Assembly: GCA_024809215.1 (NCBI GenBank)
Contig: JANUBW010000001.1
Span: 1,240,001 to 1,304,000, forward strand
Length of the DNA: 64,000 bases
Direction of reading: 5' to 3'
Source: Niastella sp. OAS944
GTDB taxonomy: Bacteria; Bacteroidota; Bacteroidia; Chitinophagales; Chitinophagaceae
The notes under the pieces were generated by a model, which searched no databases, had not been told where the DNA came from, and saw only the letters and a program-made list of their open reading frames with translations. The position numbers and the translations under genes are program-made. This document shows positions 36,101 through 43,597 of the stretch, one piece after another (the stretch's first letter is position 1; each line of letters starts with the position of its first letter).

Positions 36101-36225
36101 AGCGCAGATTGCTGTGTTTTGGACTTTAAGGAGTCAATATGAAAAAGAACTTTGGAGCTTTGATTGTTTGTGCATCCGCAAAGAAACACAGATAAAAAAT
36201 AAATTATTACAGTTAGTTTCCGCAT
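33130..36225 (-). CDS. Transmembrane STAND/NACHT-like NTPase with extracytoplasmic Asp-box sensor
   Basis: 1031 residues. It starts with a signal/lipoprotein-like segment (1-18, FLSVFLCGC). Residues about 25-450 look like a beta-propeller: repeated strands and two Asp-box-type motifs, NNGGKTWS near 96 and SDNFGKSWS near 315. Residues 450-530 form a beta-sandwich. One strong transmembrane helix lies at about 534-562 (LIGLGAVLFCLFLLFLFA). The cytoplasmic half has Walker A GPGGVGKTT near 668 and a Walker B-like ILVIVDALSE near 742, then VLTSRKS and a helical C-terminal region, as in NACHT/STAND ATPases. It would couple outside sensing to an inside NTPase switch. No effector domain is obvious. 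Its base composition looks more AT-rich than its neighbours and it lies in an island. Confidence 0.8.
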   Translation of the reverse strand: MRKLTVIIYFLSVFLCGCTNNQSSKVLFHIDSLKSKTQQSALYLSYFYKDTLRPLAIYKINESLVYRLNVKPLSFFRDRRGNDSLVSQLLLDSTNNGGKTWSNPIEIFKVRQDVYNRDLQFHFGESSNNNFVGNFFIGRDFTKYIFLDDISGNKIYIVKGDQIKVLNPNEGERIVDTYFDQNANGFAFISQKRGGLMSLVRPKLYYNWHNDYHSKKHMLSLDSNYNDYLFSFSKDTLYMVSVISQNSEYAGSRGFLVQKIDTAGNIVETDSLPNKWMASITDSWLFEINEKYHLIGDVVNFDDSLAKEQQVIFSSDNFGKSWSTVVITNDKESEPLKHDLFLLSAGYSKKDNLVISDHFGSIALMRGFDGNINTFSDSTVYSDSIQKLDIIQVANAPYLMGGKENDTLDRYHYVFNSKILSSSSFGKLTYYKIDESFNDIEVTIFFTKGTVPDNRFNFRLYNLMDGSPKQINVRFQPVNVDSTEWKCSFSPSAIGLTEGELYQFQLYFANHTREERYNLPKRKYTPIRFYSKHQLLLNILIGLGAVLFCLFLLFLFAPYVLYKIYKKTYILEGIASVNSTSEKVISVINKITIVPLFVLQPRIADTWAKRHRKALIESFQNQKTVQIHNSYVPIPVRLHSPNGELIKEPSPKSLSKLFKGSRLCLEVIGPGGVGKTTLAVQIGLWTSQSFNTGEFGNHLWLPVLIEEETNDVFATIKGIINTYTNDEVNDEFLRYLLRKQRILVIVDALSERSSEMQLYIRTIYRKTPVNAMVLTSRKSIDVYTGENILLYPQKMDFVKVAEYVKTVLYNRKEKVFEQEANKSKISDKIVSLFKIDNKDKEVPILAVLPVLVMRRAILLAEESGDVSIEFIIKNLPSSIPEIFIDYITSVNPKSGDNIYSDEHVLAFCKKIAIICLGKDFRPTDFLKSSVDTIPVTETGTIIDRLIENGILLPMKRFGDDYLLRFTLDPIAEYLAGITKAKECGSDADKWNELLSEIEAKNALEFKAALEIVQVTYAERFGWWNKHAGKDI

Positions 36226-36699
36226 AATTCTTCTTTAAATAAATTACTCAGGATAATTGTGTCGATAAGCTTTAATAAGGTCGGCAGTAGTTTATTACAT
36301 AAGATCCCTCAGCGAATTAGATATCTGAATCAATTGCGCTTAACGCTTAGATATATTCCATTAAACACTGTTAGCCTAAAAAAATAGCATTGATAATCAA
36401 AATAGTAGCATTCGCCTTTTTCATTATTATGGTGCAAATACAACAAATCATATTGCCAGCAGTTCGTTCCACTACCCCATAAATCATTGAAAGGATTTCT
36501 CAATACTGGCATCGAGATTACTGAAAGTTGAAGCAATATAAAAGGGTATTTTAACCCTTTTTCATAGACGGTAGACAATAGTATGAAGTCAACAAGCCGA
36601 TTCTTATTTAATTAACTATCAAAAATTTAAGTTTAAAAATAAGACTTAAATCCTCTTTCTCTTGGTTCGATAATTCTCTTACGTGGGGCACACTAAAAG

Positions 36700-36724
36700 G
36701 TCTGTAAGTCATTGATTTACAGAC
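36700..36724. repeat. Inverted repeat next to a possible attachment site
   Basis: GTCTGTAA (36700-36707) and TTACAGAC (36717-36724) form a perfect 8-bp stem around a 9-base loop, followed by ATTTTT. It lies just after CTTGGTTCGATAATTCTC and GTGGGGCAC (36661-36692), which resembles a tRNA T-arm and acceptor end. Such hairpins commonly flank attachment sites of Bacteroidota tyrosine-integrase elements, but no matching second site was found here. Confidence 0.4.
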
Positions 36725-36738
36725 ATTTTTCTTTAGGC

Positions 36739-36950
36739 GCTTGTCAAATAACTGTCACTTTTTTCCGCTTACTGCCACCATTTTTGACAAGCAAATGACA
36801 AGCAGAATGACAAGCACTTTTAGTCGCCCAAAACTTGAATGCGACTTGAACCGATGGCTAAAAACGGCCTTAAAAATCACCTCAAAAACCCCTAAAAAAG
36901 GCCTCCAAAAGGTCCAATTGACAAGCAGTTTGACAGGCAAAATAACAAGC
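36739..36950. repeat. TGACAAGC iterons, two clusters of three
   Basis: Exact or one-mismatch copies of TGACAAGC at 36785-36792, 36796-36803, 36808-36815 and again at 36919-36926, 36931-36938 (TGACAGGC), 36943-36950 (TAACAAGC); within clusters the period is 11-12 bases, about one helical turn. One inverted copy (GCTTGTCA) is at 36739-36746. The position, just upstream of the integrase remnant, fits integrase arm-type or excisionase binding sites. Plasmid-type replication iterons are an alternative. Confidence 0.7.
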
Positions 36951-37153
36951 ATTTTTGACTGTCAACTTTTAGCCGGAATGGCAGGTTGCACAAGGCTTGC
37001 ACACCTTTTTAACAAAATTTCTTTCTTCCCCGTTTTTCCAGCTTCTACCCTTCTTACCATGTGCAGCCAAACGGTAGATTACAAACTGACAGATATTATT
37101 GGCATGGCATATTCCTTGAGCTTCAATTTTATCACCTCTAAAATCTCTACCCT

Positions 37154-37918
37154 ATGAATTTTTTAAAAGTCCCTAACAGAAAAGGCGATAAACTATTTTT
37201 CCACCATGATTATGGTCGTGGCAAAGGACAACGCCCTTCAACTGGTATATTCATATATGCCCATCCCAAAGATCAAATACAAAAGAACCATAATAAGGAG
37301 GCATTAAAACTCCTGGATGTAAAAAAGAGCCAGTCAACTTTAGAACAGCAGGCAATAGGAACGGCAAACGCTTTAGTCAATATCTTTTAGATAAATATAA
37401 CGGGTTAACGCCCCTTAATTACTTTGCTCGATTTAAAGAAGTAATTAGTGCAGCAGGAGTGATGGGTATTTTCAAAAGAAACCTATAGAGGAAATTAAAG
37501 CGAAATCTAAACCATCGACAAAACTAAAAGAGATTGCCGAGGTTGAGGATTATTTATCCTTACTGGGTACGCCTAGCTTTAATGAAGAAGTTCGTGCCGC
37601 ATTTATATTTAGCTAAGCAGCCCACCAAGGTGTTTCTTTTACCCGATGCTGATAGCTCAAACAAAGTGTTGGATGGTTGGATTAAGGCTGCGGGAATAGA
37701 AAAGCATATAACCTGGTCCTGTGCGCGTTTGAGCTTCTCTGTTTTATTGCAGGATAAAAATGTTGATAATGCAACCGTTGCATACTTGATGGGGCATACT
37801 ACTACTGATCTGGTACAGGCCGAAAAACCAAACGGAAGCAATTAGTCAGTTGCCATCACCGGGGCAGACGCCCTGTCTTTTGAATTCAGATAATAATCAA
37901 ATAAAAAACCTGGCTTAA
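37154..37918 (+). pseudogene. Degraded tyrosine recombinase (integrase)
   Basis: Remains of a Bacteroidota site-specific integrase in several frames. The intact start (37154-37380) reads MNFLKVPNRKGDKLFFHHDY then YAHPKDQIQKNHNKEALKLLDVKKS, an Arm-DNA-binding domain. After that the core-binding part is shortened and frameshifted (NGLTPLNYFARFKEVISAAG, IEEIKAKSKPSTKLKEIAEVEDY). The region carrying the first catalytic Arg is deleted after RAAFIF. The C-terminal part KVLDGWIKAAGIEKHITWSCARLSF and NVDNATVAYLMGHTTTDLVQ is present, but the catalytic Tyr segment is lost before PKNQTEAISQLPSPGQ. The element can no longer move by itself. Family assignment is firm from the conserved blocks. Confidence 0.85.
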
Positions 37919-37974
37919 AATACATTTCCCAATTGGTATGATAGAAAGAGGCTGCATCAATACCTTGTCAACCG

Positions 37975-38133
37975 TTTTTTTACGATGAAGCGAAATATTT
38001 ACTGAAATACACACATGAGTATATTTCTACGATCTCCTATAAGCTGCACTTTTCCGAACCAACGCATTTTAACAAGTTTTTTAAAAAAGCGTCCGGATTA
38101 ACTCCTATGGATTACCGGCGTCTGAATCGATAA
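37975..38133 (+). pseudogene. AraC-family DNA-binding domain remnant
   Basis: An open stretch of about 50 codons reads YDEAKYLLKYTHEYISTISY, then KLHFSEPTHFNKFFKKASGL and TPMDYRRLNR before TAA at 38131. This is the second helix-turn-helix and closing signature of an AraC regulator with no start or first half. It lies 57 bases after the integrase remnant. Cargo debris or a gene disrupted by the element are both possible. Confidence 0.7.
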
Positions 38134-38178
38134 CTTAAAGATTATTTAGTCCACTTGTTTCTGGCCTTCTTTTCACGC

Positions 38179-38304
38179 CTATGGTTTCTGGGTATTTATC
38201 GGGGTCGGTTGTCCATCATCGAAACGGCGCCATTCACATACAAATTCCTGTTGTTCACCCTCAAAATCCATAGTAAAAAAAGCAATATGACTATTTTTAC
38301 GCAT
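38179..38304 (-). CDS. Possible 41-residue peptide
   Basis: From an ATG at 38304 the minus strand reads a 41-residue frame containing FTMDFEGEQQEFVCEWRRFD and DGQPTPINTQ, which has protein-like composition. It may be the end of a lost gene, since the frame stays open upstream to 38370. No family recognised and no terminator after it. Confidence 0.25.
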   Translation of the reverse strand: MRKNSHIAFFTMDFEGEQQEFVCEWRRFDDGQPTPINTQKP

Positions 38305-38365
38305 AATTTGACAGCTGAACTGGTAACGGTTACGCATAACTAATAAACATGAGAAAATAAAAGTA

Positions 38366-38373
38366 TACATTTG
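38366..38373 (+). promoter_or_regulatory. -7 element for the tail-collar cluster
   Basis: TACATTTG matches TAnnTTTG and lies 38 bases upstream of the first tail-collar gene. The -33 partner is not clear. Confidence 0.45.
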
Positions 38374-38411
38374 TAACCATTTCTAATAAACAGCCAAAAC
38401 AACCTGTTCTT

Positions 38412-38951
38412 ATGGAAGGATTCATAGGCGAAATTCGTTTATTCGCACCCAATTTTGCACCCAAGAACTGGGCCTTTTGCAATGGCCAGATTCTAGCCAT
38501 CAATATAAATCAGGCATTATTTGCCATACTGGGAACCACGTATGGCGGTAATGGTTCCACTACTTTTGCCCTGCCGGATCTGCGGGGAAGATCGGCTATT
38601 GGTGCAGGTGCAGGGCCCGGTTTATCAAATTATATCTTAGGCCAGCAAACAGGCAGTCCCTCTACTGTATTATTAGCCAACCAACTTCCGCAGCATACCC
38701 ATTCAATTACCGGTACTATTAGTATGCTTACTACCAATAATGCGGCAGTTAACGAAATGCCCAACAACAATTATTTTGCCAATGATGGCAGCACAAGATT
38801 CGGCGGGCAACACGATAATGTTACCATGAAACCGATTAATGTGAACCTTCTTGCAAATGCAGGCGGTTCTTCTGCAATCAATAACATGATGCCATATCAG
38901 GGCGTCAATTACATTATTTGTTTAACTGGAATTTTTCCTTCACGCAATTAA
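38412..38951 (+). CDS. Tail-collar/MdpB-like protein, copy 1
   Basis: 179 residues of the microcystin-dependent-protein (phage tail collar) type. It opens with GFIGEIRLFAPNFAPKNWAF and CNGQILAININQALFAILG, then the core TYGGNGSTTFALPDLRGR, a Gly-rich turn GAGPGLSNYILGQQTGS, the metal-binding-like LPQHTHSI, and the end PYQGVNYIICLTGIFPS. All the hallmarks of the family are intact. No signal peptide. First of three tandem paralogues, 23 bases before the next. In phages such domains cap tail fibres or collars; the bacterial role is unknown. Confidence 0.9.
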   Translation: MEGFIGEIRLFAPNFAPKNWAFCNGQILAININQALFAILGTTYGGNGSTTFALPDLRGRSAIGAGAGPGLSNYILGQQTGSPSTVLLANQLPQHTHSITGTISMLTTNNAAVNEMPNNNYFANDGSTRFGGQHDNVTMKPINVNLLANAGGSSAINNMMPYQGVNYIICLTGIFPSRN

Positions 38952-38974
38952 TATTACTACTTAAAAATATCATT

Positions 38975-39514
38975 ATGCCATATATAGGAGAGATCCGCAT
39001 GTTCGGCGGGAACTTTGCCCCTGTTGGCTGGGCTTTTTGCAATGGCCAGCTGTTATCAATAGCCGAATACGATACCGTATTTACCTTATTAGGTACTATA
39101 TATGGTGGTGACGGACAATCAACCTTTGCATTACCCGATCTTCGTGGTCGCGCGCCTATTAATCCGGGCCAGGGTCCCGGCCTTCCCAATTATCTATTAG
39201 GCCAAACAGGCGGAACCGAAGCAAATACGCTTACCGGCAACAATATTTCTCATACCCACGCTATTACAGGTACCGCAGGAGTGTATGTTTCTGGTGAAGA
39301 TGGCCGGAAGGTTTCGCCCCTGAATAATTTTCCTGCAGTTAACGGCGAAAATATTTATTCAACCGTTGCCGATACCCAGATGGCTAACGCCTCTTTTAAC
39401 CTGACAACAGGCGCCGCAGGAACTCCATCACCCGTGCCTGTTAACAATATGCAACCCTACCTTGCTATATCATATATAATTTGCCTGGAAGGTATTTATC
39501 CAACACCAAATTAA
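38975..39514 (+). CDS. Tail-collar/MdpB-like protein, copy 2
   Basis: 179 residues, same length as copy 1. The ATG at 38975 (MPYIGEIRMFG) is chosen because longer frames run into the previous gene. Core motifs: FAPVGWAFCNGQLLSI, TIYGGDGQSTFALPDLRGR, NPGQGPGLPNYLLGQTGGTE, ISHTHAITG and the end PYLAISYIICLEGIYP. The variable region between residues 95 and 150 differs most from the other two copies, as expected for a binding or trimer-tip region. Eleven bases separate its stop from the next start. Confidence 0.9.
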   Translation: MPYIGEIRMFGGNFAPVGWAFCNGQLLSIAEYDTVFTLLGTIYGGDGQSTFALPDLRGRAPINPGQGPGLPNYLLGQTGGTEANTLTGNNISHTHAITGTAGVYVSGEDGRKVSPLNNFPAVNGENIYSTVADTQMANASFNLTTGAAGTPSPVPVNNMQPYLAISYIICLEGIYPTPN

Positions 39515-39525
39515 CAACTACTATC

Positions 39526-40074
39526 ATGGATGAAGATATACTTGCAGAAATAAGATTATTTGCCGGCAACTTTGCGCCACGCGGCTGGGCATTTTGCCAG
39601 GGTCAACTGCTTTCTATATCCCAGAATACAGCTTTATTTTCGCTGTTAGGCACTATGTATGGGGGCAATGGACAAACTACGTTTGCTCTACCCGATCTAA
39701 GAGGCCGGGTTGCTATCGGGCAGGGACAAGGGCCCGGGTTAACGCCACACCCGATTGGTGAATTGGGCGGCTCTGAAACCATTACCCTTTTAGCCAATAA
39801 TCTTCCTGCACATAATCATGCCGTATCAGGAGCCATTAACATGCTATGCTATACAGGTGCAGGAAACAGCGATACGCCTCACAACAATTATCCCGCCAGA
39901 CTGCCTGGCACAGATATGTATGCAACCTCTACGAACGGAAGTGTAATGCCCGCCATGCAGCACAACCTGAGCGTATCTGCAACAGGAGCTTCGCAGGCTA
40001 TAAACAATATGCAACCCGTTCTGGCATTGAACTATATTATTTGTATGCAAGGTATTTACCCCCCGCGTCCATAA
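39526..40074 (+). CDS. Tail-collar/MdpB-like protein, copy 3
   Basis: 182 residues from the ATG at 39526. Family motifs: ILAEIRLFAGNFAPRGWAFC, TMYGGNGQTTFALPDLRGR, IGQGQGPGLTPHPIGELGGS, LPAHNHAVSG and the end PVLALNYIICMQGIYPPR. No signal peptide. The three copies share the scaffold but have distinct central regions, so they may assemble as a heteromer or cover different targets. The binding-protein-like gene follows after 31 bases. Confidence 0.9.
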   Translation: MDEDILAEIRLFAGNFAPRGWAFCQGQLLSISQNTALFSLLGTMYGGNGQTTFALPDLRGRVAIGQGQGPGLTPHPIGELGGSETITLLANNLPAHNHAVSGAINMLCYTGAGNSDTPHNNYPARLPGTDMYATSTNGSVMPAMQHNLSVSATGASQAINNMQPVLALNYIICMQGIYPPRP

Positions 40075-40105
40075 AATAAATACCTGAGCACCCAACCAAA
40101 ACATT

Positions 40106-41254
40106 ATGCCGGCTATCGGAATGCTTTTACCGGGATCAACATTGTATCCCTCCATTGGAATAGATTTTAGTCAGGGCATTCGTTCGTATTTTAAAAATAA
40201 TGGCATGAACGACCTGGCGCTGCATAATTTTCCCATTGGGTATGGCCTCAATGAAAATGATATTTACAAACAGGCAGAAAAATTTTTGTTAACCGATGAT
40301 GTTGATGTAGTGATCGCCTATGCAGGCGACAACATCGCCAAAAGACTTTCTCCCCTATTTGCAGCAGCCGGAAAGTTATTGGTGATCACCAATGCAGGCG
40401 CAAACTATCCGGGCTCATCAGACAATTTTACCAACACCCTGTTTCATTCATTGAACGACAGCCTGTATTCATTTATGACAGGGCAATTATGCAGCCGTTC
40501 ACCGGAACACAAAAAAGCCATAATGGCCACTTCGTTTTATGATGCTGGTTACCAGCATTGCCATGCCATGGTAAATGCGCATGAAATGGGCGGGGGCGAA
40601 ATATGCTTCAACTTTATAAGCCCTTTTTCGAAGGAAACATTCAATATTAAGTCCCTGGCTGCTTTCATCGAAAACAACCCGGCAATAAATACATTGCTTT
40701 GCCTCTATAGCGGCGATATGGCCCGTTCTTTTTACGAACAGATAGCTCCTTTGCAACAACAACACAACCTGCAATTGTTTGGCTCGCCGATGCTGTTCGA
40801 TAACACACCGGGTGACTTTGCCGGGGTTAAACCCTTTGTAAAACATATTAAAGGGTATTTGGGGTGGACGCCAACGTTACCAAACTTACAGAACCAAGAT
40901 TTCATCGCCTGTCACAAAAAACAATTTAACAGGGAGGCCAACCTCTTCTCGTTACAAGGATGGGAAACGGCATTACTCGTAAACCACTATTTACAACAAC
41001 TGGCCGCCGGCGCTTCGGTAATGGAAGCTGTTGCTCACTTACAACGGCAGCCACTGCAAAGCCCCAGGGGTAACCTGCGGATAAATGACAATTATGCGGT
41101 TACTGGTCCGGCTTACCTGGTAAACGCCACGGATGATTTGAATATAGAAATCGAAGAAACTGTTGAAGATGTGAGCATGGACTGGAAGGAGATGATGGCT
41201 CAGGTACCCGATGCTGCATTTTCTGCCTGGCAAAACACCTATCTATGTATCTAA
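40106..41254 (+). CDS. Periplasmic-binding-protein fold (type I) without signal peptide
   Basis: 382 residues resembling leucine/amide-binding ABC receptor proteins: GMLLPGSTLYPSIGIDFSQG at the start, DVDVVIAYAGDNIAKRLSPL, LLVITNAGANYPG, the hinge-crossing SFYDAGYQHCHAMVNA, and INTLLCLYSGDMARSFYEQI. These proteins normally start with a secretion signal, but this one begins directly with the first beta strand (MPAIGMLL), so it should stay in the cytoplasm or be exported another way. A tail (345-382) is acidic (IEIEETVEDVSMDW). No ABC permease or ATPase is nearby. Its linkage to tail-collar genes suggests a shared, unknown task. Confidence 0.8.
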   Translation: MPAIGMLLPGSTLYPSIGIDFSQGIRSYFKNNGMNDLALHNFPIGYGLNENDIYKQAEKFLLTDDVDVVIAYAGDNIAKRLSPLFAAAGKLLVITNAGANYPGSSDNFTNTLFHSLNDSLYSFMTGQLCSRSPEHKKAIMATSFYDAGYQHCHAMVNAHEMGGGEICFNFISPFSKETFNIKSLAAFIENNPAINTLLCLYSGDMARSFYEQIAPLQQQHNLQLFGSPMLFDNTPGDFAGVKPFVKHIKGYLGWTPTLPNLQNQDFIACHKKQFNREANLFSLQGWETALLVNHYLQQLAAGASVMEAVAHLQRQPLQSPRGNLRINDNYAVTGPAYLVNATDDLNIEIEETVEDVSMDWKEMMAQVPDAAFSAWQNTYLCI

Positions 41255-41282
41255 ACCTATTAGCACTAATAAAACCTTATAG

Positions 41283-43532
41283 ATGAAAAAGATTTACAAA
41301 ATCATAACTTTCTGCCTGCCTATCCTTTTATTTACGGCAGCCGGTGCCCGGGCGCAAAATAACCTATCAGCCGGAGATATTGCCTTTGCAAGTTATCAAA
41401 GCGATCTGGACATGACCAATTCTGCGTTTGGCGGTACAACAAATTGGGAAGACCGATTCTCCATCGTTGTATTAAAAAGCGGCGGACTGGCAGCCGGTAC
41501 GGTTATTTATTTTACCGACAGAGGCTGGAGCACCACCACCAACGATTTTATTGCTTCTACGGAGGGTACTATAAAATGGACAGTCCCTGCCGGAGGCATT
41601 GCATTTGGAACGGAAATTTATTTTATCAGTAGTTTTGTGGATCCCGTAGTAAGCTGGGCTGCTTATACAAGCGAAAATGGTACTACCGCTGCCGGTTCGG
41701 TAACTACCGAAAGTGGCGCCGACTATATGGAGATCGCTACCGCCGGTGATCAGATACTCGCCTACCAAACCGGGCCTGCAGCCGGGCCAGCGGGCGCCTT
41801 TAATAATGCAACCCGCCGTTTTATTACGGCCATTCATGCCAATATTGAAGCTAACGTTACTACTTATGCCACCTGGGATGGTGCATCAAACACCGGCCCT
41901 AATCAAAGTAATGTTCCTCCCGGTTTAAGCAATGGCACCACCGCTATTTTATTATCACAGGCAACACTTCCCACAGCTTCAAGCGGTACAGCCGAATTGG
42001 ATAATGGCAAATTGACCTCCAATGCTTCGGCCTGTAGCACATCAGGTTTGTACACCACTGTAAATACCAACAGCAACTGGACGCTTCAAAACACCGCCTT
42101 TGCTATCGGCAGTACATCGAACCACTTAACATATACGTTTATTAATCCGGTAGCCGTTTCAGTTGCTCCCGGAAATTCAACAACCTGCAGTGGTTCCCCG
42201 GCTGTTTTCAATGTAACCGCATCAGGCGCTGGCACCTTATCATATCAATGGCAGGAAAGTACGAATGCCTCATTTACTACACCTGTAACCCTTACCAACA
42301 CAGGCGTGTACAGTGGTGTAAATACAGCGAGCCTTACCATCTCCGATAATACAGGTTTGAGCGGACGTTATTACAGAGCAATTATTTCTAACACCTGCGG
42401 CTCTGTGAACAGCAATGCCGCATTGCTTACTGCCAATGCCAGTACATTAGCAGCCAGCAGCGTTTCATCTACTCAATCTGTAAGTACCGGCAACAACGTA
42501 TTCTTCAATTCCTGTGCGCTGATTTCCAAAATAGTTCCTTCAGGAGCCAGTGCAGTTAGCGGCAATGTAACCAGCCGCGTTTGGATCGAAGGCGCCGTTC
42601 CTACATATGCCAGCCAGCCTTTTGTTGCAAGGCATTATGAAATTACACCTGCAACAAACACATCTACAGCAACAGGAACCGTTACGCTATACTTTACGCA
42701 GGCTGAATTTGATGCGTTCAATGCCGCCCCCGGCAGTACCCTCAATTTACCTACAGGGCCAACCGACAATCTCGGTAAAACCAATTTACGCATTGGAAAA
42801 TATTCAGGCAGCAGCAATAACGGAACAGGATTACCCGGTTCTTATACTGCGGGAGTAATGGTTATTGATCCTGCAGATGCAAATATTGTGTGGAATTCAA
42901 CAGCCAGCCGCTGGGAAATAACGTTTGACGTTACCGGCTTTAGCGGATTTATTGTACAAACAGCACTCGGCGCATTACCAGTTAATTTAATTTCCTTCAC
43001 CGCCTCGTTAAACAATAGCAATGCGCATATACAATGGCGCACAGAAGGCGAAATGCACAACGATTATTTCGAGGTAGAAAGAAGTACCGATGGACAAACG
43101 TTTACAACCATCGGTAAAGTAACCGGTAATAACGGAACTGGTATTCAGCATTACAGCCTGATCGATCAAAACGCTGCCCTGTTAAACACGTCACGGATTT
43201 ATTACCGCCTTAAAATAATAAGTACAACCGGCGAGTCGGAATACAGCAATATCGTATCGATCCCATTACAAACATCCACTTCACCTATTGTGAATGTAAC
43301 CCCCAATCCATTTACAAGCCAGTTAAAGGTGACGATACAATTACCTGAAGCGGCACGCGTTGCCATCAGGGTTAGTGATATTAGAGGACAGGTGTTGAAA
43401 ACCGAATATGTGAACGTTCCGAAAGGACAATTTATAATTCCTTTTACCGGAGTTGGCAACCTTGTTCGGGGGATCTATGTTCTTACTGTACAATTTAATG
43501 GACAGGTTCACACGTATAAATTAGTAAAATAA
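41283..43532 (+). CDS. Large T9SS-secreted surface protein
   Basis: 749 residues with a signal peptide (1-24, ending ARAQ). The first ~270 residues are a beta-rich domain beginning NLSAGDIAFASYQSD and containing LAAGTVIYFTDRGWS. Residues about 290-385 look like an Ig-type domain with two cysteines (TTCSGSPAVFNV and ISNTCGSVNS) and YQWQESTN. A further beta domain (about 400-560) is followed by a fibronectin-like linker (LPVNLISFTASLNNSNAHIQ) and a T9SS type A sorting domain (about 670-749, VTPNPFTSQLKVTIQLP onward). Likely exported and anchored at the cell surface as part of the tail-collar cluster; specific function unknown. Confidence 0.85.
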   Translation: MKKIYKIITFCLPILLFTAAGARAQNNLSAGDIAFASYQSDLDMTNSAFGGTTNWEDRFSIVVLKSGGLAAGTVIYFTDRGWSTTTNDFIASTEGTIKWTVPAGGIAFGTEIYFISSFVDPVVSWAAYTSENGTTAAGSVTTESGADYMEIATAGDQILAYQTGPAAGPAGAFNNATRRFITAIHANIEANVTTYATWDGASNTGPNQSNVPPGLSNGTTAILLSQATLPTASSGTAELDNGKLTSNASACSTSGLYTTVNTNSNWTLQNTAFAIGSTSNHLTYTFINPVAVSVAPGNSTTCSGSPAVFNVTASGAGTLSYQWQESTNASFTTPVTLTNTGVYSGVNTASLTISDNTGLSGRYYRAIISNTCGSVNSNAALLTANASTLAASSVSSTQSVSTGNNVFFNSCALISKIVPSGASAVSGNVTSRVWIEGAVPTYASQPFVARHYEITPATNTSTATGTVTLYFTQAEFDAFNAAPGSTLNLPTGPTDNLGKTNLRIGKYSGSSNNGTGLPGSYTAGVMVIDPADANIVWNSTASRWEITFDVTGFSGFIVQTALGALPVNLISFTASLNNSNAHIQWRTEGEMHNDYFEVERSTDGQTFTTIGKVTGNNGTGIQHYSLIDQNAALLNTSRIYYRLKIISTTGESEYSNIVSIPLQTSTSPIVNVTPNPFTSQLKVTIQLPEAARVAIRVSDIRGQVLKTEYVNVPKGQFIIPFTGVGNLVRGIYVLTVQFNGQVHTYKLVK

Positions 43533-43538
43533 AAAACA

Positions 43539-43577
43539 GCATTGTCATACTCCGGGTGTGACAATGCCTTTTACTTT
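43539..43577 (+). terminator. Terminator after the T9SS protein gene
   Basis: GCATTGTCA (43539-43547) pairs with TGACAATGC (43559-43567) around an 11-base loop, followed by CTTTTACTTT. It suggests the next gene has its own promoter or is reached by read-through. Confidence 0.7.
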
Positions 43578-43597
43578 AAACAGACTAAACATTTCAT

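Larger units (their letters stand above)
36226..37153. other. Non-coding island segment with integrase-type repeats
   Basis: 928 bases without a convincing gene. 36226-36640 is AT-rich with nothing recognisable; an 82-residue minus-strand frame in it looks random. From 36661 there are a tRNA-3'-end-like string, a hairpin and two clusters of TGACAAGC iterons (listed separately), then the integrase remnant. A 138-residue plus-strand frame across the iterons is judged spurious. Confidence 0.55.

Noticed and set aside
36330-36578. 82-residue minus-strand open frame
   Set aside because: Tyr/Cys/Phe-rich random composition, no start context and no similarity to anything I recognise.
36785-36950. 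Possible CRISPR array from the repeated TGACAAGC words
   Set aside because: Repeats are only 8 bases and spaced by 3-4 bases, with no 20-40-base repeats or unique spacers and no cas genes; they fit iterons better.
36741-37157. 138-residue plus-strand open frame across the iterons
   Set aside because: It has low-complexity Thr/Ser/Lys composition caused by the TGACAAGC repeats and no conserved motif; the repeats and the following integrase explain the region.
40106-41254. ABC transporter substrate-binding protein in the classical sense
   Set aside because: No signal peptide, no lipobox and no permease or ATPase gene nearby; only the fold is claimed.
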